A stretch of 20,071 bases of DNA from Candidatus Iainarchaeum sp. (GTDB taxonomy: Archaea > Iainarchaeota > Iainarchaeia > Iainarchaeales > DTGL01), in the NCBI GenBank assembly GCA_017608575.1, contig JAFCFP010000017.1:1-20071 (forward strand). The letters are read 5' to 3'. Shown piece after piece: positions 7,345 to 17,500 of the stretch (positions are counted from its first letter, which is position 1; every line of letters begins with the position of its first letter). The notes under the pieces are model-generated. The model ran no database searches, was not told the origin of the DNA, and saw nothing but the letters and a program-made list of their open reading frames with translations. Position numbers and translations under genes: made by a program.

Positions 7345-8098
7345 TCCACACACCAATGCCCGGGCTTTTCTCCCTTATAAAAAGCATCATTCCAATATCA
7401 ATCAATGGAAAAACAATCACTGAAATTAAAACAGCGTGAATTGCTGAAACACCGGTTTCCAAAAAAAGAGAGCCAATAGCAATGAATGCAAGAAACAAAG
7501 CAGGGAATACAACCGAAACAACCACGAACATCAAAGAAAACAAAACAATTTTGCTTGAAAAATCCCTCAAACGTGCTTTTTGTCCTGAGAGCAATTCCCG
7601 TGCAAGAATATTCAGCGAATCAAGATTCCTTTCAGAAAAACCCTGTTCACTCAAGTGAACAATGCAGGAAACAGCTCTTTTAAGGGCAATTGAGTCAATC
7701 CTTTCAGACAAGCCAAGCAATGCCTCTTCAACACTTGAACCCATTTTTTCATATTCAAAAACAGTTCTTTTCAATTCCCTGTAAAAAGGAGAATCTCCAC
7801 GCAGGCTTAATTCCTTTAACGCTGTTTCAATGCTTTTTCCAAGCAAAAGCTTTATCCTCAACGAAAGCAGAAAAAAAGGAATACCATTCGAAACAATTTC
7901 ACCGTGTTTTTTTCCATTCCTTTTCTTTAAATAGCCAAGCAGCCACCACACAAAAAAAAGTGAAAAAAAGAAAAAAACAATTCCTTCAAGCAATCCCTCG
8001 ACTATAAGGGAAAAAAGAAACCACAAAAAAATTGACACAAGAAATGTTGTTGCAATTTTTTCCTTTTCTTTACTGGAAAAATTTTTTTCAATACGCAT
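7334..8098 (-). CDS. GspF/TadB-type membrane protein, first half of the secretion platform
   Basis: A 254-residue protein with two N-terminal membrane segments (about 17-34 and 36-56, very rich in Phe and Trp), a cytoplasmic helical T2SF domain (about 57-182, with LRIKLLLGKSIETALKELS and FEYEKMGSSVEEALLGLSER) and two C-terminal membrane segments (about 183-213 and 217-241). This is the layout of TadB/TadC-like platform proteins. In such systems the cytoplasmic part contacts the ATPase, which here is encoded immediately upstream with an 8-nt gap. The start ATG at 8098 has AAGGGA just upstream. The gene ends in TAG at 7334-7336 inside the next T2SF gene. With its neighbour it should form the heteromeric membrane core of a Tad-like apparatus. 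Confidence 0.82.
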   Translation of the reverse strand: MRIEKNFSSKEKEKIATTFLVSIFLWFLFSLIVEGLLEGIVFFFFSLFFVWWLLGYLKKRNGKKHGEIVSNGIPFFLLSLRIKLLLGKSIETALKELSLRGDSPFYRELKRTVFEYEKMGSSVEEALLGLSERIDSIALKRAVSCIVHLSEQGFSERNLDSLNILARELLSGQKARLRDFSSKIVLFSLMFVVVSVVFPALFLAFIAIGSLFLETGVSAIHAVLISVIVFPLIDIGMMLFIREKSPGIGVWNEY

Positions 8099-8106
8099 TT
8101 TATCCC

Positions 8107-9891
8107 TTAAAATTCCGCTAGCCTGTTAAAAAACTCATTCAAAGAACAGTTGCCTGTTTTCCATTCCTCGAGGATTCCAGCACGCTTTTTTATTTCAAGT
8201 TCCACTTTGTTTTTGCTCAAACCAAAAGCAATCTTCATTTTTTCCATTACCTTTTTGGGTGGATGGCTTTTTCCAATGCGGTCTTTTTTAAAACAAAATG
8301 AAAAAAGCTTTCTTGGTTTCACGTTTTTCTCTCCGCTCAATTCAGCTACTTCCACAATTCTTCTCTTTTCAATTCCTTCATTTTTCTTCAAATCGGTTTC
8401 AGTCCAGCGCTTTTGCACTAACACCAAGTCAATGCCTTTCAGGTCAGCATTCTTTACTCCAAAGGTTTTCATTCTTGTAATTGCCTCTCTTGCACTCAAA
8501 GCATGCATTGTAGCGTAGCTTCCCTTTCCCTGTCCAGCCAAAAGAGTGTCAATTAAGGCCATTACTTCTTCTTTTTCTCGCACTTCACCGATAATTATTC
8601 TGTCAGGCCGCATTCTCAATGAATCCGCTATAAGGTTTTGCATTTTAATGCCTCTCTTTTCAAAAGTGCTCAACCTAACACAGTGAGAATGCGGCAAACG
8701 CATTTCAGGCGTTTCCTCTATTGCAATGATTCTTTCCTGTTTGGGCACAAAAGAAAGCAATGCATTTAAAGTAGTGGTCTTGCCGCTTCCAGTATTTCCA
8801 GCTACTATAATGGAGCACTCACTTAACACTGTAAGCCACAAAAAAGCCATTAATTCAGCGCTAAATGTTTTGTTTTTTATTAGTTGCAGTGGAGTCATTT
8901 TTTGGGTGTGAAATTTTCTTATTGTAAAAGTTGGTCCATCTATTGAAACAGGCGGCAGAGTTGCATTAACCCTGCTTCCGTCAGACAGAACGCCATTAAC
9001 CCGTGGATTGCCAATTGAAAGCCTTCTCTCGCTTTTTGCCAACATTTTATTCACAATGTTTCTTACAGCACTCTCGCTTGAAAAATAGGCATTGCAGTCA
9101 AGCCATCCAAAATCCCTGTGAAAAACCTTTAAAGGTTTTGATTTTCCAAGCCCAATGAGGGCAATTTCTTCAAGCTCTTCATCTTCAAGCAATGTTGTCA
9201 AAGGACCCAATCCATAAACAAGCGAATTCAATACATTCAAAAAATACTCTTTTTGCTCTTTTCCAAGTTCAATTTGCTTCATTGAACAATGCCTTTCAAT
9301 TGCTTTCTTTAAGTCATGCTTTTTAAAATCGCTTGCCCTGAATTCTTCAAGTATTTCCCTCAAAAGCAATGCTTCCTGTTTTGAAAGACAGGGAAATGAT
9401 TCAAGCAAGTAAAATTTTTTTCCAGCATTTTTTACAATAATTGAAAGCCTGCTCTTTCGAAGCACTCTACATTCTTTTTCATTTACAGGGAAAACCCTCC
9501 AACCAATAGTTCTTTCCACTGCACTGAATTCATCATCATCCCATTTAAAAGAAAGCGCGTTGTGAGGGCAGCCTTCAATACACGCCATGACAAAATCGTT
9601 CTCTGCGCACAAAGAACACTTCCGTGCTTTTTCTCCATTCAATGAAATCGCATTATGTGGACAGGCTTCAATGCATTCACCACAGCCATTGCATTTCTCT
9701 TCATCGATGGCAAGAATTCCTTCAGCTATTTCAAAAAATGCTCCAGCCTTGCAGGCATTGGCACAGGGCGCTTCTTTTGGATTGCAGTGAGTACACTTCA
9801 ATGCATTCCTCTGCAACAAAAGCGGGCACGCATTCATGCATTGCTCTTCACTGCATAACCTGCATTTTTCTTTTTGGATTTCCAGCCGCAT
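8107..9891 (-). CDS. Ferredoxin-secretion ATPase fusion (four predicted 4Fe-4S sites plus VirB11/TadA-type motor)
   Basis: Residues 1-115 hold 16 Cys in four ferredoxin-like groups: C10-C13-C18-C22, C33-C36-C43-C47, C67-C70-C73-C77 (CNGCGECIEACP) and C92-C95-C104-C108. This spacing resembles four-cluster electron-transfer subunits such as DmsB/HycB. Residues about 130-225 are a linker or N-terminal ATPase domain. Residues 226-490 are a secretion ATPase of the VirB11/TadA/GspE superfamily: Walker A GNTGSGKT at 365-372, Asp box EETPE at 392-396, Walker B RIIIGEVRE near 431-439, and His box YATMHALSAREA with H463. The last 100 residues are basic. The protein should power assembly or export through the two T2SF proteins encoded just downstream (8 nt gap). 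The frame is continuous, so this is a true fusion. The start is the ATG at 9891; the upstream ribosome site is weak. Redox control of the motor is inference. Confidence 0.9.
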   Translation of the reverse strand: MRLEIQKEKCRLCSEEQCMNACPLLLQRNALKCTHCNPKEAPCANACKAGAFFEIAEGILAIDEEKCNGCGECIEACPHNAISLNGEKARKCSLCAENDFVMACIEGCPHNALSFKWDDDEFSAVERTIGWRVFPVNEKECRVLRKSRLSIIVKNAGKKFYLLESFPCLSKQEALLLREILEEFRASDFKKHDLKKAIERHCSMKQIELGKEQKEYFLNVLNSLVYGLGPLTTLLEDEELEEIALIGLGKSKPLKVFHRDFGWLDCNAYFSSESAVRNIVNKMLAKSERRLSIGNPRVNGVLSDGSRVNATLPPVSIDGPTFTIRKFHTQKMTPLQLIKNKTFSAELMAFLWLTVLSECSIIVAGNTGSGKTTTLNALLSFVPKQERIIAIEETPEMRLPHSHCVRLSTFEKRGIKMQNLIADSLRMRPDRIIIGEVREKEEVMALIDTLLAGQGKGSYATMHALSAREAITRMKTFGVKNADLKGIDLVLVQKRWTETDLKKNEGIEKRRIVEVAELSGEKNVKPRKLFSFCFKKDRIGKSHPPKKVMEKMKIAFGLSKNKVELEIKKRAGILEEWKTGNCSLNEFFNRLAEF

Positions 9892-10003
9892 TCAACCAAC
9901 TCTTAGCAAAAAAATTAGACTGGAAAAACCTTTTAATGCTTGATGCCGAGCATTCCTACTCTTTCACGAAGAAAAAGAAAACAAAAAGCGGGGAATCATT
10001 TCC
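9892..10003 (-). terminator. T-rich gap with a hairpin between surface-protein genes and ATPase gene
   Basis: Reading the minus strand after the stop of the 517-residue gene, there are T-runs at about 9990-9971 (TTTTTGTTTTCTTTTTC). Then come an inverted repeat AATGCT/AGCATT (9935-9940 and 9949-9954, loop 8 nt) and another T-run TTTTTTT (about 9914-9908). T-runs are the known archaeal termination signal, so part of transcription may stop here. This would lower expression of the secretion motor relative to the surface proteins. I saw no convincing TATA box. Confidence 0.35.
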
Positions 10004-11557
10004 TCAAGCGGTGTCATCTTCTCCTCTCACTGGAGGTACTGGTGCTTGAGTTTTTGGCGAAACTGGTTTTTCCTTTTTTCTTGCTTTTTTTCTTTTTCTC
10101 TGCTTTTTTCTTGCTTTTTCCCTTTCAAGGCTTTTTTCCAAAGGGGTTTTTTTCTTGGGTTTTCCCAAAGCGAGAGCAAGCAACGGTTTCCTGAAATAAT
10201 AAAGCAAAACAATTGCTATTGCACCCAACAATATCCATAATAAAGCGTCTAGATCGGGCTTGGGGGTTACAGGGCCTTGCTTTATAGGTTCAAGAGAAAC
10301 AGTCACCTTGCTTGTTTCTCCTTCCTTTACCGAAAAAGAAGCTGTTTTAATTCCCCTGTAATTTACTGTTTCTTTTACTTTAACGACATAAGAGCCCACG
10401 CTTACATTGGAGAAAGTTACAATTCCATTTTCCGAAATTTTTTCATCCACAAGTGTCTCTTTTCCATCGGCAACCCTGTAAAGTTGGACATTGGCTGGTT
10501 CGTATATGGTTGCACTGGTTTCTGAATCATTTAATGTAACCTCAATGTTGCCTTTTCTTTCCTCGATTTCTCTCGTGCTTCCTTTTGAAATCGAAGAAAA
10601 GTTCTCAAATTCTTCTTCACTCACTTGTCCCTTAATTGAAAAACTGATTTCCACTGTTTGGTTTGGTTCAAGGGTTCCAACATACCATTGAACTATAAAT
10701 GGGTTTGTGGAAAGAACAGAGTATTCATTTGGTGAGTTGAAGTTTTCTCCATCTAATTCCCACGGGATTTTTTGGATTACATAAAAGTCAGTGATTGTTT
10801 TGTTTGTAGGGTTTGAAACAGATATTGTGAATTGTGATTCATAGGTTTCATTGCCAGTTTCAGGGTCGATCTTTTTTACCACTTTAATGCTCTTCTTGAA
10901 TTCAAGATTGGTTGAAACTTGGGCCTTCTCTTTTTCACTTTCATTGCTTATTCCTGCAGCGCCCAACACCTCATCAATAGTTTCATTTGTTACTGTTGAT
11001 TTCTTCGTGCTTTCAAACACCGTTTCTTCTATTGGCGTTGGAGTGGGGGTAATTGGCATTACTGTTGGCGTCGGTGTTGGAGTGGGCTTTGTTGCCACGC
11101 CACCACCGCCTCCTGTTCCTCCACCTGGCGCCTGAGTTGGCGTTGGAGTGGCTGCACCGCCACTAACACATTGCCCGTTCTTACAGCTTCCACTACACGT
11201 GCTGGCAGTCCATATTCCATTGGTGCAGGTTTGTAATGTGGTGCTGTTAGAGCAAACCTTGCTTCCATTAGAATAAGAAGTTACATCTCCATTGTGAGCA
11301 CAATATCCAGATGCAGCACACCACTTTCCTATTCCATCATAGTCAGCCGAACAATTGTTTGAATAGCATTGCGAGTTGGTATCGCATTCAGTGCCATTTG
11401 CGAGGTAAGCATTTCCCTCTGGTCCTTCTGTTCCACTTAATCCGCTTTGTGAGTTTTCATCAGGACCAATTGTTCCAGTTATTTCAGCCGCCCTAACAAA
11501 CGCAATTCCCAGAACTAAAATAAAAAATAAAAGGGCCGAAGCCCTGAGTCTGTCCAT
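10004..11557 (-). CDS. Membrane-anchored surface protein with Cys-rich head, Thr-Pro stalk and beta domains
   Basis: A 517-residue exported protein with no single family name. In order: signal peptide (residues 1-23, hydrophobic LLFFILVLGIAF, cut near VRAA); a Cys-rich domain with ten Cys between 58 and 130 (ending CSGSCKNGQC), likely disulfide-bonded; a Gly/Thr/Pro linker (about 134-176, with repeated PTPTPTP); a beta-sandwich region about 215-315 resembling DUF11/NEW3-like surface domains; a Cna-B/carboxypeptidase-regulatory-like domain about 350-424 (ending GSYVVKVKE...EGETSKVTVSLEP); one membrane segment about 438-455; and a strongly basic Lys/Arg cytoplasmic tail. Many N-X-S/T sites suggest glycosylation. 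The ATG at 11557 has AAGGAGTT at 11565-11572 upstream. It lies 21 nt after the giant surface gene, which lacks its own C-terminal anchor, so this protein may tether it (inference). Confidence 0.85.
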   Translation of the reverse strand: MDRLRASALLFFILVLGIAFVRAAEITGTIGPDENSQSGLSGTEGPEGNAYLANGTECDTNSQCYSNNCSADYDGIGKWCAASGYCAHNGDVTSYSNGSKVCSNSTTLQTCTNGIWTASTCSGSCKNGQCVSGGAATPTPTQAPGGGTGGGGGVATKPTPTPTPTVMPITPTPTPIEETVFESTKKSTVTNETIDEVLGAAGISNESEKEKAQVSTNLEFKKSIKVVKKIDPETGNETYESQFTISVSNPTNKTITDFYVIQKIPWELDGENFNSPNEYSVLSTNPFIVQWYVGTLEPNQTVEISFSIKGQVSEEEFENFSSISKGSTREIEERKGNIEVTLNDSETSATIYEPANVQLYRVADGKETLVDEKISENGIVTFSNVSVGSYVVKVKETVNYRGIKTASFSVKEGETSKVTVSLEPIKQGPVTPKPDLDALLWILLGAIAIVLLYYFRKPLLALALGKPKKKTPLEKSLEREKARKKQRKRKKARKKEKPVSPKTQAPVPPVRGEDDTA

Positions 11558-11564
11558 GTTTTCT

Positions 11565-11572
11565 AACTCCTT
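11565..11572 (-). promoter_or_regulatory. Ribosome binding site of the 517-residue surface protein
   Basis: Minus-strand AAGGAGTT lies 7 nt before the ATG at 11557, inside the 21-nt gap after the giant gene. It fixes the start and shows that the second gene is translated from the shared transcript by new initiation. Confidence 0.55.
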
Positions 11573-11578
11573 TTACAT

Positions 11579-14500
11579 TCAGTTCCTATATGATTTTATT
11601 CCATAGGTTGCTTTGTATGTTCCTGCAGCAATTGAACTTGGTATTTTTACCTGTATATAGAAGTTTGCATCAATTCCTGCTGTGCTTGGATTGTGGTCCC
11701 ATAACCTATATATTGTCCTCGCTGTGTTATAGTCATTTTGTATATTGTAAATCTTGGTTGTTTTCACTCCGCCAACGTTGGCGTCATAAACCATTCTTGC
11801 ATTTCCATCTACCACCAGTGTTGTTGAAGTAGTTGAACTAGTCCAGTTCGAGAGCTTGAACCTTACTCCATTCTTGTCTCCAGTCTGAGATGTGCCAACT
11901 GTTATATTGAAGTCCCACTGCCAGCCATTGGCATAAGTGTTATCCGCTATTCCACTTGTTTTCGTTGAAGTAATGCTGTTTAGCGTTATATAATCGCTTG
12001 AGTCAAAGTTCAAATCGTTTACAACCGCTGCAGAACTTACTCCTCCGGCATTATCATATACTATTATTTCAATATTGTTGTCAGTACTGGGGTCAGTGAA
12101 CGCTACTGGCACATCAAAAGTGCACTTCCAGCTATTCGGAGCATTGTTGTCACAGTTGGATGTATTGAAAGTAACAGACCTCGTGATTCCATTTGTCTTA
12201 ACGATGGTAGCTGCATAGTTTATGTCACTGCCTCCATAGTTGTCAGTTGCATGGAACACTACAGTTGGCGTTGTATCACTCAATACTGAGCTTGATTTAG
12301 GAGTGACAATTGCAACAGTTGGAGCAGTAGTGTCAATAGTGTAAACCGGTGAACTCTGCCAGTCACTCCACTTGCCAGTATTCTCCTGACCACGTATTTC
12401 TACCGAGAAGGTGTCTCCATTTGTTAACGTTACGCCCGTTGTTGTCCAGCCACATTTGTTTCCAGAGGCAACAACTGTAACATTGTTACTGCTTCCAAGC
12501 CAGCCACCGTTTTTGTAGAGCTTTAGCTGACAAGTGGTTATCTCAGAATCCACAGTGAAATTGAAGTCTGGTGTAGTATCATTGGTCCAAGAATCTATCA
12601 GTGGAGTGATAAGCCCTGTAATTCCTGTAACCGTGGTATCAATTGTAACCGCACTGAACGTCAGGGCAGTACCAGTCCAGTTGCCGGCTTCGTCTCTTGC
12701 AGTGACAACCAATGTGTAAACATTTGAGTCATTTAAATCACTCACTGTTAACCAGTTCATTCCAGTGCCATAAAAGGTTGCAATGGTGCCAGCTGTAGCT
12801 TCTTGGAGGACTGCTTTGTAATAAATACTGTCTTGCGTGGTATATGTATCTGTTGAAGCGCCCCATACCCAAGTATAACTCGTTGCAGATATTTCTGTAG
12901 CGCTTGCTGGAATTATTGCAGTGGGCGTGCTTGGAGCAGTGGTGTCAAGTATTATACTATCACATTCCTCCACATAGTTGCCAGCAGTGTCACTTGCCTT
13001 TACACACACATTCTTGTCTCCATCTCCTGATGGTAGTGTCACTCCAGCTACTGGATTTACATTGCAAGTGAAACTTGTCCAGCTTGAACCATTATCGGTG
13101 CTGTATTCACATGTGTTAGCGCCGCTAACACTACTGTGTAAGTAAATACTCGTGCTGTTTGTGAACATGTTACCGTCATTTATTACAACTGAAAGCCCAC
13201 TTGGAGCAGTAGTGTCAAGTGTAATAGTGTCACTATTGCTTGCCTCCAAGCTTGCATTGTTTTTACAGGTAACAGACACTGTTTTGGTTCCGTCGCCAGT
13301 GGAGAGAGTCCATGGATAGTTTGTATCAGCTCCATTGTAGTCGTTCCATCCACTCCAACTTGAACCATCATTGCTTAACCTACAGTATGTTGCGCCACTA
13401 CTTGTTACGCTTACAATAACCGCTGGATTGTTGGTGTAAGTGGCACCGCCATTTATTTTTACTGTTGGTTGTGCTGGTGCTGAACTGTCAATTGTGAAAT
13501 ATCTCACCTGGCTCCACGAGCCCCAATTTACTCCATCAGAGGCTCTTACTCTCCAATAATAAGTGGTGCCATCTGTAAGAGCAGAGGTAACAGCATAAGT
13601 TGTTGTAGAGCCATTTCCCACACTTGTATCTACTACTGGCGAGCTGAAATCCGAGTCATTGTCTATTTGTACATTGTAATCTATTTCATCCTCTCCCAAG
13701 TCAACCCATGAAAGTGTTGGAGTAGTATCATTTAAAGTATCTCCATTGTGCGGTGTTAAAAGACTGACAGCGCTTGGAGGTTCATTTATTAATGTCACAG
13801 TTTTTGTTTTTTGGGTCGTTTGGGAAATGGTGTAATATGTTGCAAAGTTTGAATCTGGAAGGAGTATTGTAGTATATCCTACTTTGGATATCAGGATTAC
13901 ATAGTTTGTGCCAGCTGGCAGTCCTGAGAATGTATACACTCCTCCTGTTTGGTTGTTGGTATCTCTCTGGCATGCCCCGCTTGGATTTGTGCATGATGCT
14001 AAAACGCTTTGGTCCGAGGGGTTTAGCAGTTTTACTGTGGCATCTGAAATCGGGTCTCCTCCCTGGTCGTGCACTGTTACTTGCACACCTGAGGGGAGAT
14101 TTGTGTCCAGTGTTGCGGACAATTGCTGGTCTTTCATTTCTCCAGCATTTGTACTCCAATCCCTTGTAATATACCCTGGTTTACTAAACCTGAAGTCCTG
14201 TTCCAAGGCAAGAGTATTGCTGAATGCAGTGAAGTTTCCATCACTTACTGTGAAAGTGTAGGCATTCCAGTCAGTTCCATCAGTGCCTGTTCTCAATTCA
14301 ACATTTACATCGCTTATTCCACTGGTTGTATCATATTCCTCGGTTACTCTTCCATTGAACACTCCATCCAGTGGAACGTAAAGTATTGCACCTTTTGATG
14401 CATTCTTTATTTTGTGGTATGAATTATAATCAGTGCTTCCGTTAGTGTCCACAATTTCAAGGAAGTATGTTGTATTGCCGTCATATTCAAAGTAAACATT

Positions 14501-17500
14501 GTAGTCATTTGCGTTAGTGCTATCCTCGCTGCTTACCTGGAATCCAAGTGCATTGCAGTTGCCAAAGTATCCAGGCGCAGTAGTGGTTCGTGGTGGAACC
14601 TTGTTGCATACATTGATGGTGTCTGTTTGTGTGAGGATTGCATGTGTTGGACCGCTTACATACGCAACGTTTACATCAATTGTGTTACCTGTTGAGAGGT
14701 CTTTTGTTCTTGTCAAGAGCAGTGATGTTGCAGCGTTATCATCATAGAAAGCAATTGTTTCTGTTGATGTCAGTCCTTCGCCGTCAACATACATATTGAA
14801 GTCGTTCTGGACTGCCCTTCCAATATAGTTTGCTACCTTTATTGCATTAATGTCTTTTGTTGCCAGCAATGCCCTGTTTGGAATTATGCCGGTTATTTCA
14901 AAGTTGAAGTCAATGCTTGTGTTTTCCTGGTTTGAAAGTGTTATTGCGCTTGAGCATGTCCTTGCCTTTCCATCTTTTGCTAGCTGTACATAGTAAGTGC
15001 CAGTGTCGTCTCCTTCAAAGTACTGGTTATAGTCTGGACCGGTTGAATTTGCAGCATTGACTGTCTGGCTGCTTACAAGCGTTGTTTCACAGTCAGAGCT
15101 TGCGTACACTGTTATTGCGTCATTGTTTCCCTGTTCTGCGTTAGCGTGTGTTTCTCCTGCAACCATTCCAACATGTACATTATAGTCTCCACCCGTAACT
15201 GTTTTACCGGTTCTTGTAAGCCTTGTAGTTGAATTATAAAGGAAGGTTATGTCAACATTCTTGTTTCCGTCAAATCCATTGAAGTAAATTTTGTATGAGT
15301 GCGGGGTTGTTGTTTCATCAATGTTTGCATCAATTTCGTTAACAGAGTCTCTTCCAAGGTCAAGCTTTACTACGTTTACATCTCCGCCTAGATTTCCATA
15401 AATCAAGTAGTTTAAGTCATAGTTGTTTGTTGCTGCAATTGCATCTGCTATATTTGTGTCAATGCATTCCCTGTAGTTTCCTTCCCTTACCTTGAGATAG
15501 ATGTGGCCTGTTCCGTCAGAATTATAATAGCGTGAGTAAATATTGGAATCAGCAGTATCAATGTTTACATCCTCACTGCTTATCAACGTAGTGCAGTGCG
15601 CGTCATTGTATACTTGAATGTTGTCATCAGTGCTAATGTTTGAATGCAGGTTTCCATCAATTCTTGAAATATCTAGATTTGCCACGTCAGAGCTCAGGTC
15701 TTGCGTTGTCCTGTAAAGCACTGTGTCTCCACTGTCCTCAAAGTACACTATATCGCTGCTATCCCCTTTTCCAAGGTATAAATAGTACTGTGTTGCCACT
15801 ATGTCTGTTGTGAAAGCGCTGTTAACATCAGTTCTTATTTTTCCTATTCCGTTTGCAACCTGTCCTTCCAGTTCAGTGTCAATGTTCAATGGCATTGTTG
15901 CACCATTTGAATCAATTGTGAATGCTTCGCAGGTTGTATAGGTTGTTGACCTTCCAACCGAGAGATAGTAAGTGCCTGCGCCCTTATAGGAATAGAAGAA
16001 AATGTTGTAGTCTGCGTTTGGACCATCAACTGTTGGAGCAATGTGTGTGCTTAATTCATTGCCAGCAGTGCAACTTGAATCCGAGAAAATCTTTACTATG
16101 CCGCTGTTTGCTTCGAGGTTAGCGTGTGCTTCTCCTTTGACGTTTCCAACGCTTATCTCTCTTTCAACGCTTCCGTTTGAATCGGAAGTAAAGCTGACGT
16201 AAAGTTCTGCTTTTGCTGCTGTCAAATCGTCATCACAGAACACTACATTGTAGTCTGTTCCGTTTGCATCATAGTAAAGTGTGTAATCAGGCGTTCCTGT
16301 TAGCGTTGCAGCAACAGCATTAAAGTCTCCATAGAGGTCAATTGTGCAGGCATTGGTGTCAAACTGTAAGTAAGCGTTGTCTCCTTCGAATCCAGATGGA
16401 AGTTCACCATAAACCTTACTTACATTAATGCTTACTGTTCCAGCGGAAATTGATGCTCTGCTTGTTCCGAAAACGCTGTTCCTTCCCCTATCATAAAAGT
16501 TGACATCCACTCCATCTGTGTCTGGTTGTGCAATTAGGTAATATTGCCCTCCATGGACCTGAGCAAATGCTTCCATTGCTCCATCCTGGTTATAGTCAAT
16601 TCCCACATTATAAATATCGGATGTAACGTTTCCATCCTTATTAACTGTTAAATCAATAGTGTAATCGGTAAAATCATTGAATGTCATTGCAGTGAAATTG
16701 TTCAACCTGTTTTTGTTGCTATCAACCATGAAAACGTTTCCATTAGTATCATACGAAACGCCGTTCTTTACGACTGTTACCTTAAGGAAATAGTTCTGGT
16801 CAATTCCACTGTATTCAAAGTACTGGTTGTAGTCAGTGCCTGCTGAGTCTGTTGGATGTACTGTTTCAGAGCTTACAAGCCCTGAAAGCGCTCCGGTTGT
16901 TGGATCAAAGCCACTGTAAATTGCGATTGTGCTTGACCCGTCTTCTATAATTGAATGTGCTTCTCCGCCAACATTTGCTACATTCAAGTCAGTTGTTCCG
17001 GCTGAACTTAAGTCTTTTGTCCTGCTCAGCAACAGTTTTCCGCTTGAATTGAAGAATCTCACCTTTGCATTAGCTCCGGCTGAAGCAGAGGGAGTGAAGA
17101 TTAAATAACCTGTTCCATCGACATCTGCATTTACATCATTCACACCATCTGCCGTGGTCCAGTCAATGCCAACCCTTGCAATATCAACATGAACATTTCC
17201 ATCAACAAGCCTGTCAATGTTTATGTTGTCTGATGCTCCGTTTCCGCTGCCGCTAAATTTAATGCAAGAAGTATAAGCAGTGCCTTTATCAAGGGCTGTT
17301 GCTCCAATGTAATATGTTCCAGCGCCACTTGACTCATAGTATTGGTTATAATCAGGAGTGTTTGCTGCAAGTGGTTCTTCGCTTTCACTGCTTAAAAGCG
17401 TTGTACAACCAGCATCACTATATACTTTTATTTGGTCTTGTGCGTCTCCATCATTGAGCTTTGCATGAGTGGAACCAGAAATCATTGCAACGTTTACTGT

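Noticed and set aside
9624..10049. 141-residue plus-strand frame opposite the ferredoxin domain
   Set aside because: It is antisense to the Cys-rich ferredoxin groups, whose spacing shows the minus-strand frame to be the real one.
11040..11100. Thr-Pro repeat tract as a possible phase-variable microsatellite
   Set aside because: The Thr-Pro codons vary along the tract, so there is no long pure DNA repeat likely to slip.
13782..14159. 125-residue minus-strand frame inside the giant surface gene
   Set aside because: It lies in another frame of a continuous gene with a clear signal peptide and domains. It has no ribosome site or recognisable protein features.
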